From an uncultured Coriobacteriales bacterium (GTDB taxonomy: Bacteria > Actinomycetota > Coriobacteriia > Coriobacteriales > Atopobiaceae), in the NCBI GenBank assembly GCA_946530775.1, contig CAMNAH010000026.1, positions 1 through 9,663 of the forward strand: a DNA stretch of 9,663 nucleotides, written 5' to 3'. Numbering within the stretch: position 1 is the stretch's first letter; every line of letters begins with the position of its first letter. Positions 1-7,128 of this stretch are shown here, piece after piece. Position numbers and translations under genes: made by a program. The notes under the pieces were generated by a model that was not told the origin of the DNA, ran no database searches, and worked only from the letters and a program-made list of their open reading frames with translations.

Positions 1-583
1 CGAAGAAGGTGCGCACGGGGCCGCAGCCGTCGATGGCGGCGGCTTCCTCGATCTCGAGCGGGATCGACTTGACGAAGCCCACGAACATGAAGATGGCCAA
101 ACCTGCGCCAAAGCCCAGGTAGACGATGGGGATCGTCCACGGGGTGTTGAGCTTCAGGGTATCGGCCGTCTTGGAGAGCGTGAACATGACCATCTGGAAC
201 GGCACGACCATCGAGAAGACGCACAGGAAGTAGACGATCTTGCAGAAGATGGAGTCCACACGCGCGATGTACCAGGCCGCCATCGAGCAGAAGATGAGGA
301 TGAGGGCCGTGGAGAGCACGGTGATGATCACGCTGTACAAGACGGAGTTCGCGAACGGGTAGTTGCCGAACGTCATGCCCTTGACGAAGTTGTCGAAGCC
401 CACGAAGCTCTGCTCGTTGGGCAGCGCGAAGGTGTCGGTCTTGACGTAGGTGTTCGCCTTGAACGAGTTGATGACGACAGCCACCACGGGCAGCACGTAG
501 ATGATGCAGACAATGGAGAGCACGACCGAGAGGATGGTCTTGGTGCGGCGCTCGTTGGCGAGGGTCTGTTCCTTGGATGCCAT
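1..583 (-). CDS. Carbohydrate ABC transporter permease, MalG/UgpE-like (3' end outside window)
   Basis: This is the second inner-membrane subunit of a sugar importer. The first 194 residues are visible and the C-terminus lies beyond the left edge. A charged N-terminus is followed by a membrane segment at about residues 16-37 and further hydrophobic segments at about 80-108, 115-135 and 150-172. The EAA loop that docks on the ATPase is present just before the edge (E180-A-A, D185-G186), as expected for the binding-protein-dependent transport permease family. The ATG overlaps the TAA of the upstream permease by one base (TAATG). A GGGAGGTG ribosome site lies inside the 3' end of that gene, so the two are probably translationally coupled. 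The order binding protein, MalF-like, MalG-like is typical of CUT1 importers. The substrate cannot be read from the sequence. Confidence 0.93.
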   Translation of the reverse strand, partial: MASKEQTLANERRTKTILSVVLSIVCIIYVLPVVAVVINSFKANTYVKTDTFALPNEQSFVGFDNFVKGMTFGNYPFANSVLYSVIITVLSTALILIFCSMAAWYIARVDSIFCKIVYFLCVFSMVVPFQMVMFTLSKTADTLKLNTPWTIPIVYLGFGAGLAIFMFVGFVKSIPLEIEEAAAIDGCGPVRTFF

Positions 584-1473
584 TACTGCTGCACCTCCCT
601 CTTACGGGTGTAGGCCAGCTGGGCGAGGCCGAGGCCCGCGACCAGGATGAAGAAGAGCACAGCCTTGGCCTGGGCGACGCCGCGCGATGCGGCACCGGAG
701 GTATAGAAGGTGTTGTAGATGTTGAGGGCCAGCATCTCGGTGGTGTTCACCGTGGAGCCATCCGGGTTGATGATGTAGGGAAGGCCGCCGGTGAGGGCGA
801 GGTTCTGGTCGAACAGCTTGAAGCCGTTGGTGAGCGAGAGGAACATGCAGATGGTGATGGACGGCATGACGTTGGGGATGGTGACCTGGAAGAGGGTCTG
901 CCACTTGTTTGCGCCGTCGATCTTCGCAGCCTCGAGCATGTCCTCGGGCACGGCCTGCAGGCCTGCGATGTAGATGATCATCATGTAGCCGACCTGCTGC
1001 CAGCACATGAGGATGATGAGTCCCCAGAATCCGTAGGTGGTGTTGAGCAGGATCGACGTGTTGTAGGCGGACAGGATGCCGTCGAAGATCATCGACCAGA
1101 TGTAGCCCAGCACGATGCCGCCGATAAGGTTGGGCATGAAGAAGACCGTGCGGAAGATGTTGGAACCCTTAAGGTTCTGGGTGAGAAGGTAGGCCACCAT
1201 GAAGGCCAGCACGTTGATGAGCACGAGGCTCACCACGGCGGTGAGCGCCGTGTACCAGAACGAGTGCTGGAAGCTCACGTCGGCCAGAGCCTTGCCATAG
1301 TTGCCGAGGCCGATGAACTCGGCGCTCGAGATGGTCTTGAACTTGCAGAACGAGAGATAGATGCCTTGGAAGAACGGCCAAACGAAACCGATGATAAACG
1401 CCGCGACGACCGGGCCGATGAACAGCGGCGACCAGCGACGCGTAGCGGTCCTGATGGAGTTCCTGGATACCAT
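583..1473 (-). CDS. Carbohydrate ABC transporter permease, MalF/UgpA-like
   Basis: This is the first membrane subunit of the importer, 296 residues, normal for the short MalF-like type without the large periplasmic insert of E. coli MalF. Hydrophobic segments lie at about residues 17-40, 74-98, 108-130, 148-172, 203-216 and 270-288. The EAA loop is intact (E181-A-A, D186-G187, then I199-P200), which contacts the ATP-binding subunit. The ATG at 1473 is preceded by an AAGGAG site with a rather long spacing of 11 bases. Its stop overlaps the start of the next permease. A 95-base gap with a strong hairpin separates it from the binding-protein gene, so it may be made at a lower level than that protein. 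Family assignment is firm; substrate is unknown, though the adjacent GH13 enzyme suggests an alpha-glucoside or maltodextrin. Confidence 0.95.
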   Translation of the reverse strand: MVSRNSIRTATRRWSPLFIGPVVAAFIIGFVWPFFQGIYLSFCKFKTISSAEFIGLGNYGKALADVSFQHSFWYTALTAVVSLVLINVLAFMVAYLLTQNLKGSNIFRTVFFMPNLIGGIVLGYIWSMIFDGILSAYNTSILLNTTYGFWGLIILMCWQQVGYMMIIYIAGLQAVPEDMLEAAKIDGANKWQTLFQVTIPNVMPSITICMFLSLTNGFKLFDQNLALTGGLPYIINPDGSTVNTTEMLALNIYNTFYTSGAASRGVAQAKAVLFFILVAGLGLAQLAYTRKREVQQ

Positions 1474-1516
1474 GCTTGTCTCAACTCCTTTCCGTGCGAC
1501 GAGCGTGTAGATGAAA

Positions 1517-1543
1517 CCGGGGCGGGCGCAGAGCCCGCCCCGG
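1517..1543 (-). terminator. GC-rich hairpin between binding-protein and permease genes
   Basis: Arms 1517-1527 and 1533-1543 form a perfect 11-bp stem, all G and C, around a 5-base loop. On the minus strand it is followed only by TTTCAT, so the U-tract is poor. It starts 26 bases after the binding-protein stop and ends 43 bases before the permease start. It is more likely a partial (leaky) terminator or an mRNA 3'-end stabiliser than a full stop, giving more binding protein than permease. That role is inferred; the stem itself is seen directly. Confidence 0.7.
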
Positions 1544-1568
1544 CCATGACGTGCGTACGGTTAGGAGC

Positions 1569-2909
1569 CTAGGCGTTGGCAGCCTTCCACTGGGTTGCCC
1601 AGCCGTCGACGAAGGCGGTCTTGACGGCGTCCCAGTTGGCATCGGACTGGTCGGCGTTGTAGGCGTTCAGCGCGGACACGAGGGCGGCGCGGTACTGGTC
1701 GACGTTGGGCTGATAGTTGGTGGCCCAGTCCATGACGTAGCAGCCGTTGTCGGTGTAGGCGGCGGCGTCGTTCAGGAAGCCGTTGGTGGACTCGACGGCG
1801 TTCTTGTAGGGGAGGATGCCGAGCTGCTCGACGAGAGCGCCGGAAGCCTCGGGGTCGGAGACCAGCCAGACCATGAAGTCCATGGTGGCCTGCTTGTCCT
1901 CATCGGACGCGTTGTCGTTGATGGCCCAGCAGTTCTCGGTGCCGCAGTTGAGGCCGGCCTTCTCCTCGCCGGCAACGCCGCAGTAGTACGGGAGCATCTT
2001 GACGTTGGGCTGAGCGGCGGAGAGGGAAGCGTAGTCCCAGGAGCCGGTCAGGAAGAACGCAGCCTGGCCGCTGGTGAACTGGTTCGCGGGGTCATGGCCG
2101 CCGGTCGCGAGCGTGGTGGGATCGACGAGCGAGTTGTTGATCATGAGGTCGTAGATGTTCTTGTAGTTCTGCATGTAGGCGCCGGTGATCTCGGAGGTCT
2201 CAGCGGTGAAGTCGCCGTTGTCCTGCTCCTCGTAGTAGTACTCGAGGTTGGCGAGGTGGCCGGTGACACGCCAGCTGGAGGAGTCATCCATGTCGGTGGC
2301 GACGAAGGCGTCGAAGCCGAGCTCGGCAGCGCGGGCGTGGATGTCCTCGACGACGGCCTTCAGGCTCTCGAAGTCCTTGATGTCGTCGATGCTGTGGCCA
2401 GCCTTCTCGATGAGGTCGGCGTTGGCGACGATGCCGTAGCACTCATAGCAGTAGCCCATGGAGACGAGCTTGCCGCTCTCGTCATACAGGTTGTAGGCGT
2501 CGGTGGAGAGCTCAGACTCGATAGCGGTGCCCTTGAGGTCCATCGCGTAGTCGCCCCACTCCTGGACGCCGGCAGCGTTGCCGATGACGAAGAGGGTCGG
2601 GGCCTCGGACTTGTCCATCTCGGAGAGCAGGGTCTGCTGATAGGTGCCGGAAGCGGCGGTGACGGCCTTCACGGGCACGCCGGTGGTCTCGGTGTACTTC
2701 TTGGCGAGGCTCTGGACGGTCTCATCCAGCTCGGGCTTGAAGTTCAGCCAGTACACGGAACCGGAAGCTGCGGGGGTCTCGCCGCCGTCAGCCGGAGCCT
2801 CGCCGCCGTCAGCGGGGGCCTCGCCGCCGTTGCCACCGCAAGCGGCGAGCGTGGCAGCCATGAGGCCGGTGGTGCCGAGGAAGGCCCTACGGGTAAGTTT
2901 CTTGCTCAT
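1569..2909 (-). CDS. Extracellular sugar-binding lipoprotein of ABC importer
   Basis: This solute-binding protein (SBP_bac_1-like, 446 residues) captures the sugar outside the membrane and delivers it to the two permeases. The signal peptide has twin arginines (R7-R8 in RRAFLG), a hydrophobic stretch and a lipobox LAAC with Cys24 as the lipid-modified residue. The RR motif suggests possible Tat export, although lipoproteins with RR can also use Sec. Residues 25-47 are a low-complexity Gly/Glu/Ala/Pro tether with a repeated GGEAPAD unit. The mature domain starts near residue 51 (VYWLNF) and has the usual length, with Trp/Tyr-rich stretches near the C-terminus typical of sugar binders. The start at 2909 is preferred to an in-frame upstream ATG at 2951, because AGGAGG lies 8 bases before it and the signal peptide then begins properly (MSKK). 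It lies 44 bases downstream of the LacI gene. Confidence 0.95.
   Translation of the reverse strand: MSKKLTRRAFLGTTGLMAATLAACGGNGGEAPADGGEAPADGGETPAASGSVYWLNFKPELDETVQSLAKKYTETTGVPVKAVTAASGTYQQTLLSEMDKSEAPTLFVIGNAAGVQEWGDYAMDLKGTAIESELSTDAYNLYDESGKLVSMGYCYECYGIVANADLIEKAGHSIDDIKDFESLKAVVEDIHARAAELGFDAFVATDMDDSSSWRVTGHLANLEYYYEEQDNGDFTAETSEITGAYMQNYKNIYDLMINNSLVDPTTLATGGHDPANQFTSGQAAFFLTGSWDYASLSAAQPNVKMLPYYCGVAGEEKAGLNCGTENCWAINDNASDEDKQATMDFMVWLVSDPEASGALVEQLGILPYKNAVESTNGFLNDAAAYTDNGCYVMDWATNYQPNVDQYRAALVSALNAYNADQSDANWDAVKTAFVDGWATQWKAANA
2779..2830. repeat. 21-bp tandem repeat encoding lipoprotein tether
   Basis: Two near-identical 21-base units (2779-2799 and 2800-2820, differing at two or three bases) and a partial third (2821-2830) encode the GGEAPAD heptapeptide repeat just after the lipidated cysteine. 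Being in frame and a multiple of three, copy-number change by slippage would alter tether length without breaking the gene. Confidence 0.85.
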
Positions 2910-2953
2910 AACTCTCTCCTCCTGTCTTTGCTTAGCGTCCTTCTGCGCCAAGT

Positions 2954-3973
2954 CTACGGATGTACGCGGCCCACGGTTCCCCCGGGCCTCAGGGTTGTCT
3001 CGAGCCGGACGTGGCTGTTCTCAGCCCCGTTGTCCAGCACGTTAACCAGAATCTCCACGGCCTTCTCGCCGATAAGCGCCTGCGGTTGCGCAAGCGTGGT
3101 GAGCGTGGGCGTGGTGTAGAGCGACATCTCGATGCCGTCGATGGCAATGATCGAGATGTCATCGGGCACGGTGCGGCCCGCGTCGGCAATGGCCTTCATG
3201 GCGGCGATGGCCATGGTGTCGGCCACGGCGAAGATGGCCGTGACGTCGGGGCGCTCGGCGAGCAGCTGCGCGGTGCGCTTGAACGCGGCCTCCATCGAGA
3301 AGCTTCCCGTTTCGCATACGAGACCCTCGTCGAGGGGGATGCCCGCAGCTTCGAGCGCCTTGCAGTAGCCCTTATAGCGGCGCTCGCTGATGGAGCGGTC
3401 GCAGGTGGAGTCGAGCAGGATGGCGATCTTGGTGTGGCCCTGCTCGATCAGCAGGTCGACAGCGCGCGTGGCCTCGGCCTTGTCGTTGATCGAGACGGAC
3501 GAGAAGGCGTCGCGGTCGAGATCGCCGAAGTGGTTGGTGTAGGTGCAGCACACGAACGGCACGCCGATGGCCTTGAGCTCACCGCACGTGTAGTCGTAGC
3601 GGCCGCCGAGCAGGATGAGGCCCTTGAGGCGCTTGGACTGCGCGAGCTTGGCGCCCTCCCCCACCTCGTCGGCGTCGGCGGGGATCTGGTGGAGCGCCAT
3701 GGTGTAGCCCTTGGCCTCGCAGCTCCTGCCGATGGCGCGGATGATGGGCGTGAAGAAGGGGTTCTCGGCGCCGCGCACCACGAGGCCGATCATGTCGCTT
3801 TGCGGCAGGACCAGATCGCGTGCGGCGTTGTTGGGAACGTAGTGGAGGTCGCTGACGGCCTGGAGCACCTTCTCGCGGGTATCGGCGCTCACATCGGGAT
3901 GATTGTTGAGCACACGCGAGACGGTGCTCACGGCGACATTGCAATACGCTGCTATGTCTTTGATAGTGGCCAT
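2954..3973 (-). CDS. LacI-family transcriptional regulator
   Basis: A 339-residue repressor of normal family length. The N-terminal helix-turn-helix is clear (T3-I-K-D-I-A, then S16-T-V-S-R-V-L-N), followed by the hinge helix P47-N-N-A-A-R-D-L54, whose leucine intercalates at a central CpG in family members. From about residue 60 there is a periplasmic-binding-protein-like ligand and dimerisation domain (DMIGLVV, then a DGIEMS-containing region near residue 275). It is the first gene of the importer operon, 44 bases before the binding-protein gene, so it is probably autoregulated. The ribosome site before the ATG at 3973 is weak (AAAGAAG, 6 bases away), which fits low expression. Its likely target is the double dyad at 4025-4052, with an inducing sugar as effector. 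The ligand is not deducible here. Confidence 0.96.
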   Translation of the reverse strand: MATIKDIAAYCNVAVSTVSRVLNNHPDVSADTREKVLQAVSDLHYVPNNAARDLVLPQSDMIGLVVRGAENPFFTPIIRAIGRSCEAKGYTMALHQIPADADEVGEGAKLAQSKRLKGLILLGGRYDYTCGELKAIGVPFVCCTYTNHFGDLDRDAFSSVSINDKAEATRAVDLLIEQGHTKIAILLDSTCDRSISERRYKGYCKALEAAGIPLDEGLVCETGSFSMEAAFKRTAQLLAERPDVTAIFAVADTMAIAAMKAIADAGRTVPDDISIIAIDGIEMSLYTTPTLTTLAQPQALIGEKAVEILVNVLDNGAENSHVRLETTLRPGGTVGRVHP

Positions 3974-4017
3974 ACGACGCTTCTTTGACTACCTAATTAG
4001 ATGCTTGTTTCTACGAT

Positions 4018-4023
4018 ATCATA
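4018..4023 (-). promoter_or_regulatory. Candidate -10 box of the lacI-importer operon
   Basis: The minus strand reads TATGAT, one mismatch from TATAAT, about 45 bases upstream of the LacI start. No good -35 hexamer is seen at 17 bases; that position falls inside the operator 4025-4052. Repressor bound there would cover the -35 and spacer region and block initiation. Prediction by eye only. Confidence 0.5.
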
Positions 4024-4024
4024 A

Positions 4025-4052
4025 CTGGAAACGTTTCTGGGAACGTTTCCAG
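4025..4052. promoter_or_regulatory. Double LacI-type operator in divergent region
   Basis: The outer 11 bases on each side are perfect inverted copies (4025-4035 CTGGAAACGTT; 4042-4052 AACGTTTCCAG). Inside are two dyads with central CpG: GAAACGTTTC (4028-4037, perfect, centre 4032/4033) and GGGAACGTTTCC (4039-4050, one mismatched pair, centre 4044/4045). The centres are 12 bp apart. The A/T-flanked central CG is the hallmark of LacI-family operators. Location between the LacI gene and the GH13 gene, next to the -10 at 4018-4023, makes it the likely binding site of the neighbouring regulator, controlling the importer and perhaps the amylase too. Confidence 0.8.
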
Positions 4053-4387
4053 AAGTATTTTGCGCTGGTAGGGACGAGATTGACTAGCGGTTTAATTATT
4101 TTCTTCCGTGAACGTTGTATTTTCGCCGGCGAGCGGTCATTGCATTCGCCTGCGATGTCTCGCATATCAAAAACCCGCTAGTGATGTAGGCGCCCGTAGT
4201 GGACCGCATCATGATTTCTCATACTGCATACACCGCCCCATGCATGCAGCCGTCGTGCATACGCGCTCCGCCATGCCCGCTCTTTGCAGCTTATGTGCAT
4301 CACCAGCAGGTTTTTGCGTCCCAGGCCCACCTCAAGGCGACCCGTGGAGTATCATTCGACCGAAATCCCAACAGGAAGGGTACGAGC
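4053..4387. other. Rest of divergent intergenic region, upstream of GH13 gene
   Basis: No gene is supported here. AT content is higher around 4081-4125 than in the coding parts. A TTGACT hexamer (4080-4085) lacks a matching -10 at the right distance. TTGCAT (4140-4145) with CATATC (4163-4168), 17 bases apart, is a weak candidate promoter for the GH13 gene. A lone AACGTT dyad (4111-4116) could be a third, weak regulator site about 69 bp from the main operator. The ribosome site for the GH13 gene is AGGAAGGG (4373-4380). A short TGCATAC motif recurs near 4225 and 4255. I see no convincing riboswitch or small RNA. Confidence 0.4.
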
Positions 4388-5674
4388 ATGCCGCACGCCA
4401 TCAACGAGAAGCTCCAGCAGGCCGTGATCTACTCGATCTTCGTCCGCAACCACACCGAGGAGGGCACGTTCCGCGCGGTCATCCCCGACCTGCCGCGCAT
4501 CCACGCGCTGGGCACCGACATCGTGTGGCTCATGCCTATCCACCCGCTGGGCACCAAGGCGCGCAAGGGCACGTTGGGCAGCCCCTACGCCATACGCGAC
4601 TACCGCGCGGTCAATCCCGAGTACGGCACGCTCGACGACTTCAAGGCGCTGGTCGACGCCATCCATGCCGAGGGCATGAAGTGCATCATCGACGTGGTCT
4701 ACAACCACACCTCGCCCGACTCGGTGCTCTGGGAAACGCACCCCGAGTGGTTCTATAAGAAGCCCGACGGCAACCCCGGCAACCACGTGGGCGACTGGAC
4801 CGACATCATCGACCTCGACTATTTCGCGGATCGCGCGCTCTGGGACTACCAGATCGAGACGCTCGTGCAGTGGGCGCGCATCGTCGACGGCTTCCGCTGC
4901 GATGTGGCGAGCTTCGTGCCCGTCGAATTCTGGGAGCAGGCGCGCGCAGCCTGCGAGGAGGTGCGTCCCGGCTGCATCTGGCTCGCCGAGACGATCCATC
5001 GCGAGTTCGGCGCCGAGATGCGCAGGCGCGGGCTCTACAGCGCCACCGACGCCGAGGCCTTCGCGGCATTCGACATGGAGTACTCCTACGACGTGCAAAC
5101 CGTCTTCGATACCTGGATCATGGGCCACGCCCCCCTCTCCCACTACCTCGACCTGGTCTCGTTCCAGGAGACCGTCTATCCGCGCGGCTTCAACAAGATG
5201 CGCTACCTCGAGAACCACGACCTGCCGCGCATCGCCTCGCGCCTGGGCCGCGGCCTTTCGCTGGAGAACCTCACCGCGTTCATCTACTTCCTCAAGGGCG
5301 CCACGCTTGTCTATGCGGGCGAGGAGGCGGCGTCCGCGCACACGGTGGGGCTCTTCGATAAGGACCTCGTGGAGTGGGACACGGGCAAGGACCTCTCGCC
5401 GCTCATGACGAGGCTCGGCCAGATCAAGCACGAGGTCTTCGGCTGCGACGACTTCTTCTCGGCACGCGCCGATGACGGCTACGACATAGCGGTGCTCGCA
5501 CGCGAGGGCGAGTGGGGCCGCGCCGTGGGCGTGTTCTCGCTGAGCGGCATGACCTGCGAGACGTCGGTGGACGTTGCCGACGGCACCTACATCAACCTGA
5601 TCGACGCGACGCCCGTCGAGGTGCGCGACAGCGTGGTGGCGACCACGGGCGAGCCGATCATCTTCCTGGCGTAG
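4388..5674 (+). CDS. GH13 alpha-amylase-family glycoside hydrolase, cytoplasmic
   Basis: This 428-residue enzyme should hydrolyse (or transfer) alpha-linked glucosides inside the cell, as it has no signal peptide. All four GH13 conserved regions are present in order: D102-V-V-Y-N-H107; G168-F-R-C-D172 with the nucleophile D172; L199-A-E201 with the acid/base E201; and E275-N-H-D278 with the transition-state stabiliser D278. The (beta/alpha)8 barrel fills about residues 10-345 and a short beta domain ends the protein. It lacks the N-terminal domain of neopullulanase/maltogenic amylases and is short for the family, so the exact specificity is open. ATG 4388 is chosen because AGGAAGGG lies 7 bases before it and the barrel begins at once; the upstream in-frame extension to 4199 looks non-coding. 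It is divergent from the lacI-importer operon and shares its control region. Its 3' end overlaps the convergent MATE gene by 17 bases. Confidence 0.93.
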   Translation: MPHAINEKLQQAVIYSIFVRNHTEEGTFRAVIPDLPRIHALGTDIVWLMPIHPLGTKARKGTLGSPYAIRDYRAVNPEYGTLDDFKALVDAIHAEGMKCIIDVVYNHTSPDSVLWETHPEWFYKKPDGNPGNHVGDWTDIIDLDYFADRALWDYQIETLVQWARIVDGFRCDVASFVPVEFWEQARAACEEVRPGCIWLAETIHREFGAEMRRRGLYSATDAEAFAAFDMEYSYDVQTVFDTWIMGHAPLSHYLDLVSFQETVYPRGFNKMRYLENHDLPRIASRLGRGLSLENLTAFIYFLKGATLVYAGEEAASAHTVGLFDKDLVEWDTGKDLSPLMTRLGQIKHEVFGCDDFFSARADDGYDIAVLAREGEWGRAVGVFSLSGMTCETSVDVADGTYINLIDATPVEVRDSVVATTGEPIIFLA

Positions 5675-7034
5675 CCTCGCGCGCAGGCGCCTCTTCCGGC
5701 AGGTTGCGGAAGAAGTGCGCCGCGAAGAGCACCGCGGGAACAACCGCCGCCGCATTGGCGACAGCCTGGGCCATCTGCACGCCCAGCAGGCCGATGACCT
5801 GCGGCAAGATCAGAATGAGCGGGATGAAGATGAGGCCGCCGCGCATCAGCGAAAGCGCTGAGGCACCCAGCTTGTGCCCGGTGGTCTGGTAGAGCATCTC
5901 CGTAACCACCGTGGGCGGCATAAGGAGCAGCGAGAGCGCCTGCAGTCTGAGCGCGAACGCACCAATGACGACAACCTCCGGGTCGTCGCGGAAGAGCACC
6001 ATCAGCGCCTCGGGCGCGGCGAGCAGCGCCGCTGCGGCTACGAGCATGCACGCCTCGCCGATGATGAGGGTCGATCGATAGCCCTTCCTCACGCGGCCAT
6101 ACTTCCCCGCGCCGTAATTGAACGCTCCCACGGGCTGGAATCCCTGGCCTATGCCCAGGGCAACGGAAAACGCGAAGAAGATGATGCGGCCAACAATGCT
6201 CATAGCGGCAACGGCGGCGTCCCCGTACACCGCAGCCTGGTTGTTGAGCAGCATCGTGGCCAAGGCGTTGAGCGCCTGACGCAGCAAGCTGGGCAATCCC
6301 GTGCCGGCGATATCCGCGATGCGGACAAGATCAGGCGAGAAGCTCTTGATCGAGAGCCGCGAGATCGACCTGCCGCTCAGGAACATGGTGAGCAGGATCG
6401 AGAAGCTCACCACCTCGGAGAGCGCGGTCGAGAGCCCGGCGCCCGAGATGCCCATATCGAGGACGAACATGAACAGCGCGTCTCCCAGGATGTTGAGCAC
6501 GCATCCCGTGACCATGCCTACCATGCCGAGCGCCGCCCTGCCCTCGTAACGCAGGATCTGGTTCATGGTGAACCCCGCGGTCATGAACGGCGTGGCGACG
6601 AGGATGAAGCGGATATAGTCCTTCGCGAACGGCATGATGGTGGGCGTGCTGCCCATGAGCACGATCAGGGGCTCGAGGAAGAGCTCGGTGAGCAGGGCGA
6701 GCAGGGCGCCCACGGAGAAGGAGAGCACCACGCTCGTCGACGCCACGACGTTCGCCTCGCCGTTGTTCTTCTGCCCCAGCCTGCGCGCGATGATGCTGCC
6801 CGCGCCCTGGCCGAAGAGGAACCCGAACGCCTGGATGATCGACATGAACCCGAAGACGATGCCCACCGCGCCGCTCGCGCTGGTGCCGAGCCGCCCCACG
6901 AAGGCCGTATCGACGAGGTTATATATATTGGTCACGAGCATCGTGAGCGTGGTGGGAATGGCGAGGCGCACGATGAGCGGCGCGATGGGCGCCTCGGTCA
7001 TGCGCTTGTAGTTGTCTGTCTCGGTGCCCGCCAT
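5658..7034 (-). CDS. MATE-family efflux transporter (MepA/DinF-like)
   Basis: A 458-residue integral membrane protein of normal length for the multidrug and toxic compound extrusion family, which exports drugs or metabolites in exchange for Na+ or H+. Roughly twelve hydrophobic segments are visible in two repeated halves. The N-terminal half starts with the typical LAIPTTLTMLVTNIYNLVD stretch (residues 24-42) and has the GQGAGSIIARRLGQ loop (about 75-88). The second half begins near residue 245 and contains GIGQGFQPVGAFNYGAG (about 300-320), a signature of these proteins. ATG 7034 is supported by AGGA 6 bases upstream and a perfect TATAAT at 7064-7069. It stands alone on its strand: a terminator lies just upstream and the GH13 gene converges from the other side. 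Substrate cannot be inferred. Confidence 0.95.
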   Translation of the reverse strand: MAGTETDNYKRMTEAPIAPLIVRLAIPTTLTMLVTNIYNLVDTAFVGRLGTSASGAVGIVFGFMSIIQAFGFLFGQGAGSIIARRLGQKNNGEANVVASTSVVLSFSVGALLALLTELFLEPLIVLMGSTPTIMPFAKDYIRFILVATPFMTAGFTMNQILRYEGRAALGMVGMVTGCVLNILGDALFMFVLDMGISGAGLSTALSEVVSFSILLTMFLSGRSISRLSIKSFSPDLVRIADIAGTGLPSLLRQALNALATMLLNNQAAVYGDAAVAAMSIVGRIIFFAFSVALGIGQGFQPVGAFNYGAGKYGRVRKGYRSTLIIGEACMLVAAAALLAAPEALMVLFRDDPEVVVIGAFALRLQALSLLLMPPTVVTEMLYQTTGHKLGASALSLMRGGLIFIPLILILPQVIGLLGVQMAQAVANAAAVVPAVLFAAHFFRNLPEEAPAREATPGR

Positions 7035-7063
7035 CTGCCGTCCTGTCTTTTTGAACGGAAACC

Positions 7064-7069
7064 ATTATA
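7064..7069 (-). promoter_or_regulatory. Candidate -10 box of MATE gene
   Basis: The minus strand reads a perfect TATAAT ending 29 bases before the ATG, giving a short leader of about 20-25 bases that includes the ribosome site. The -35 position falls within the hairpin 7080-7105 and does not resemble TTGACA, so the promoter may be weak or activator-dependent. Confidence 0.55.
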
Positions 7070-7079
7070 GGCGCAGAAA

Positions 7080-7105
7080 GCGGGCGGGCCCGAGAGCCCG
7101 CCCGC
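7080..7105 (-). terminator. Intrinsic terminator of the 7129-7773 gene
   Basis: Arms 7080-7089 and 7096-7105 form a perfect 10-bp GC stem with a 6-base loop. On the minus strand it begins 24 bases after the stop codon and is followed by TTTCTG, a short U-run. The stem core (GGGCGGGC) is almost the same as that of the hairpin at 1517-1543, which suggests a terminator style common in this genome. Confidence 0.75.
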
Positions 7106-7128
7106 ATCTTTACCGCTTGACCACGCCG

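Noticed and set aside
2779..2830. CRISPR-like repeats
   Set aside because: The 21-bp units are directly adjacent without spacers and encode an in-frame heptapeptide tether.
1551..3119. Long plus-strand open frame (522 residues) over the lipoprotein and LacI genes
   Set aside because: Antisense to a gene with clear signal peptide and family features; composition is Val/Gly/Leu-rich low complexity typical of antisense frames in high-GC DNA, and it has no ribosome site.
2960..3988. Plus-strand open frame over the LacI gene
   Set aside because: Exact antisense shadow of a certain LacI-family gene; no domain features.
4025..4038. CcpA-type cre site for global carbon control
   Set aside because: The left half resembles cre (TGGAAACG), but the right end does not fit the consensus; the local LacI regulator is a better explanation.
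4199..4387. N-terminal extension of the GH13 protein from an upstream ATG
   Set aside because: The extra residues are Cys/Pro/His-rich without domain pattern, and the ribosome site fits only ATG 4388.
4352..5755. Minus-strand open frame of 467 residues over the GH13 gene
   Set aside because: Arg/Val/Glu-rich antisense shadow; the plus strand has all GH13 catalytic motifs.
5874..7070. Plus-strand open frame of 398 residues over the MATE gene
   Set aside because: Extremely Arg/Glu/His-rich antisense frame with no membrane or domain pattern, while the other strand encodes a full MATE protein.
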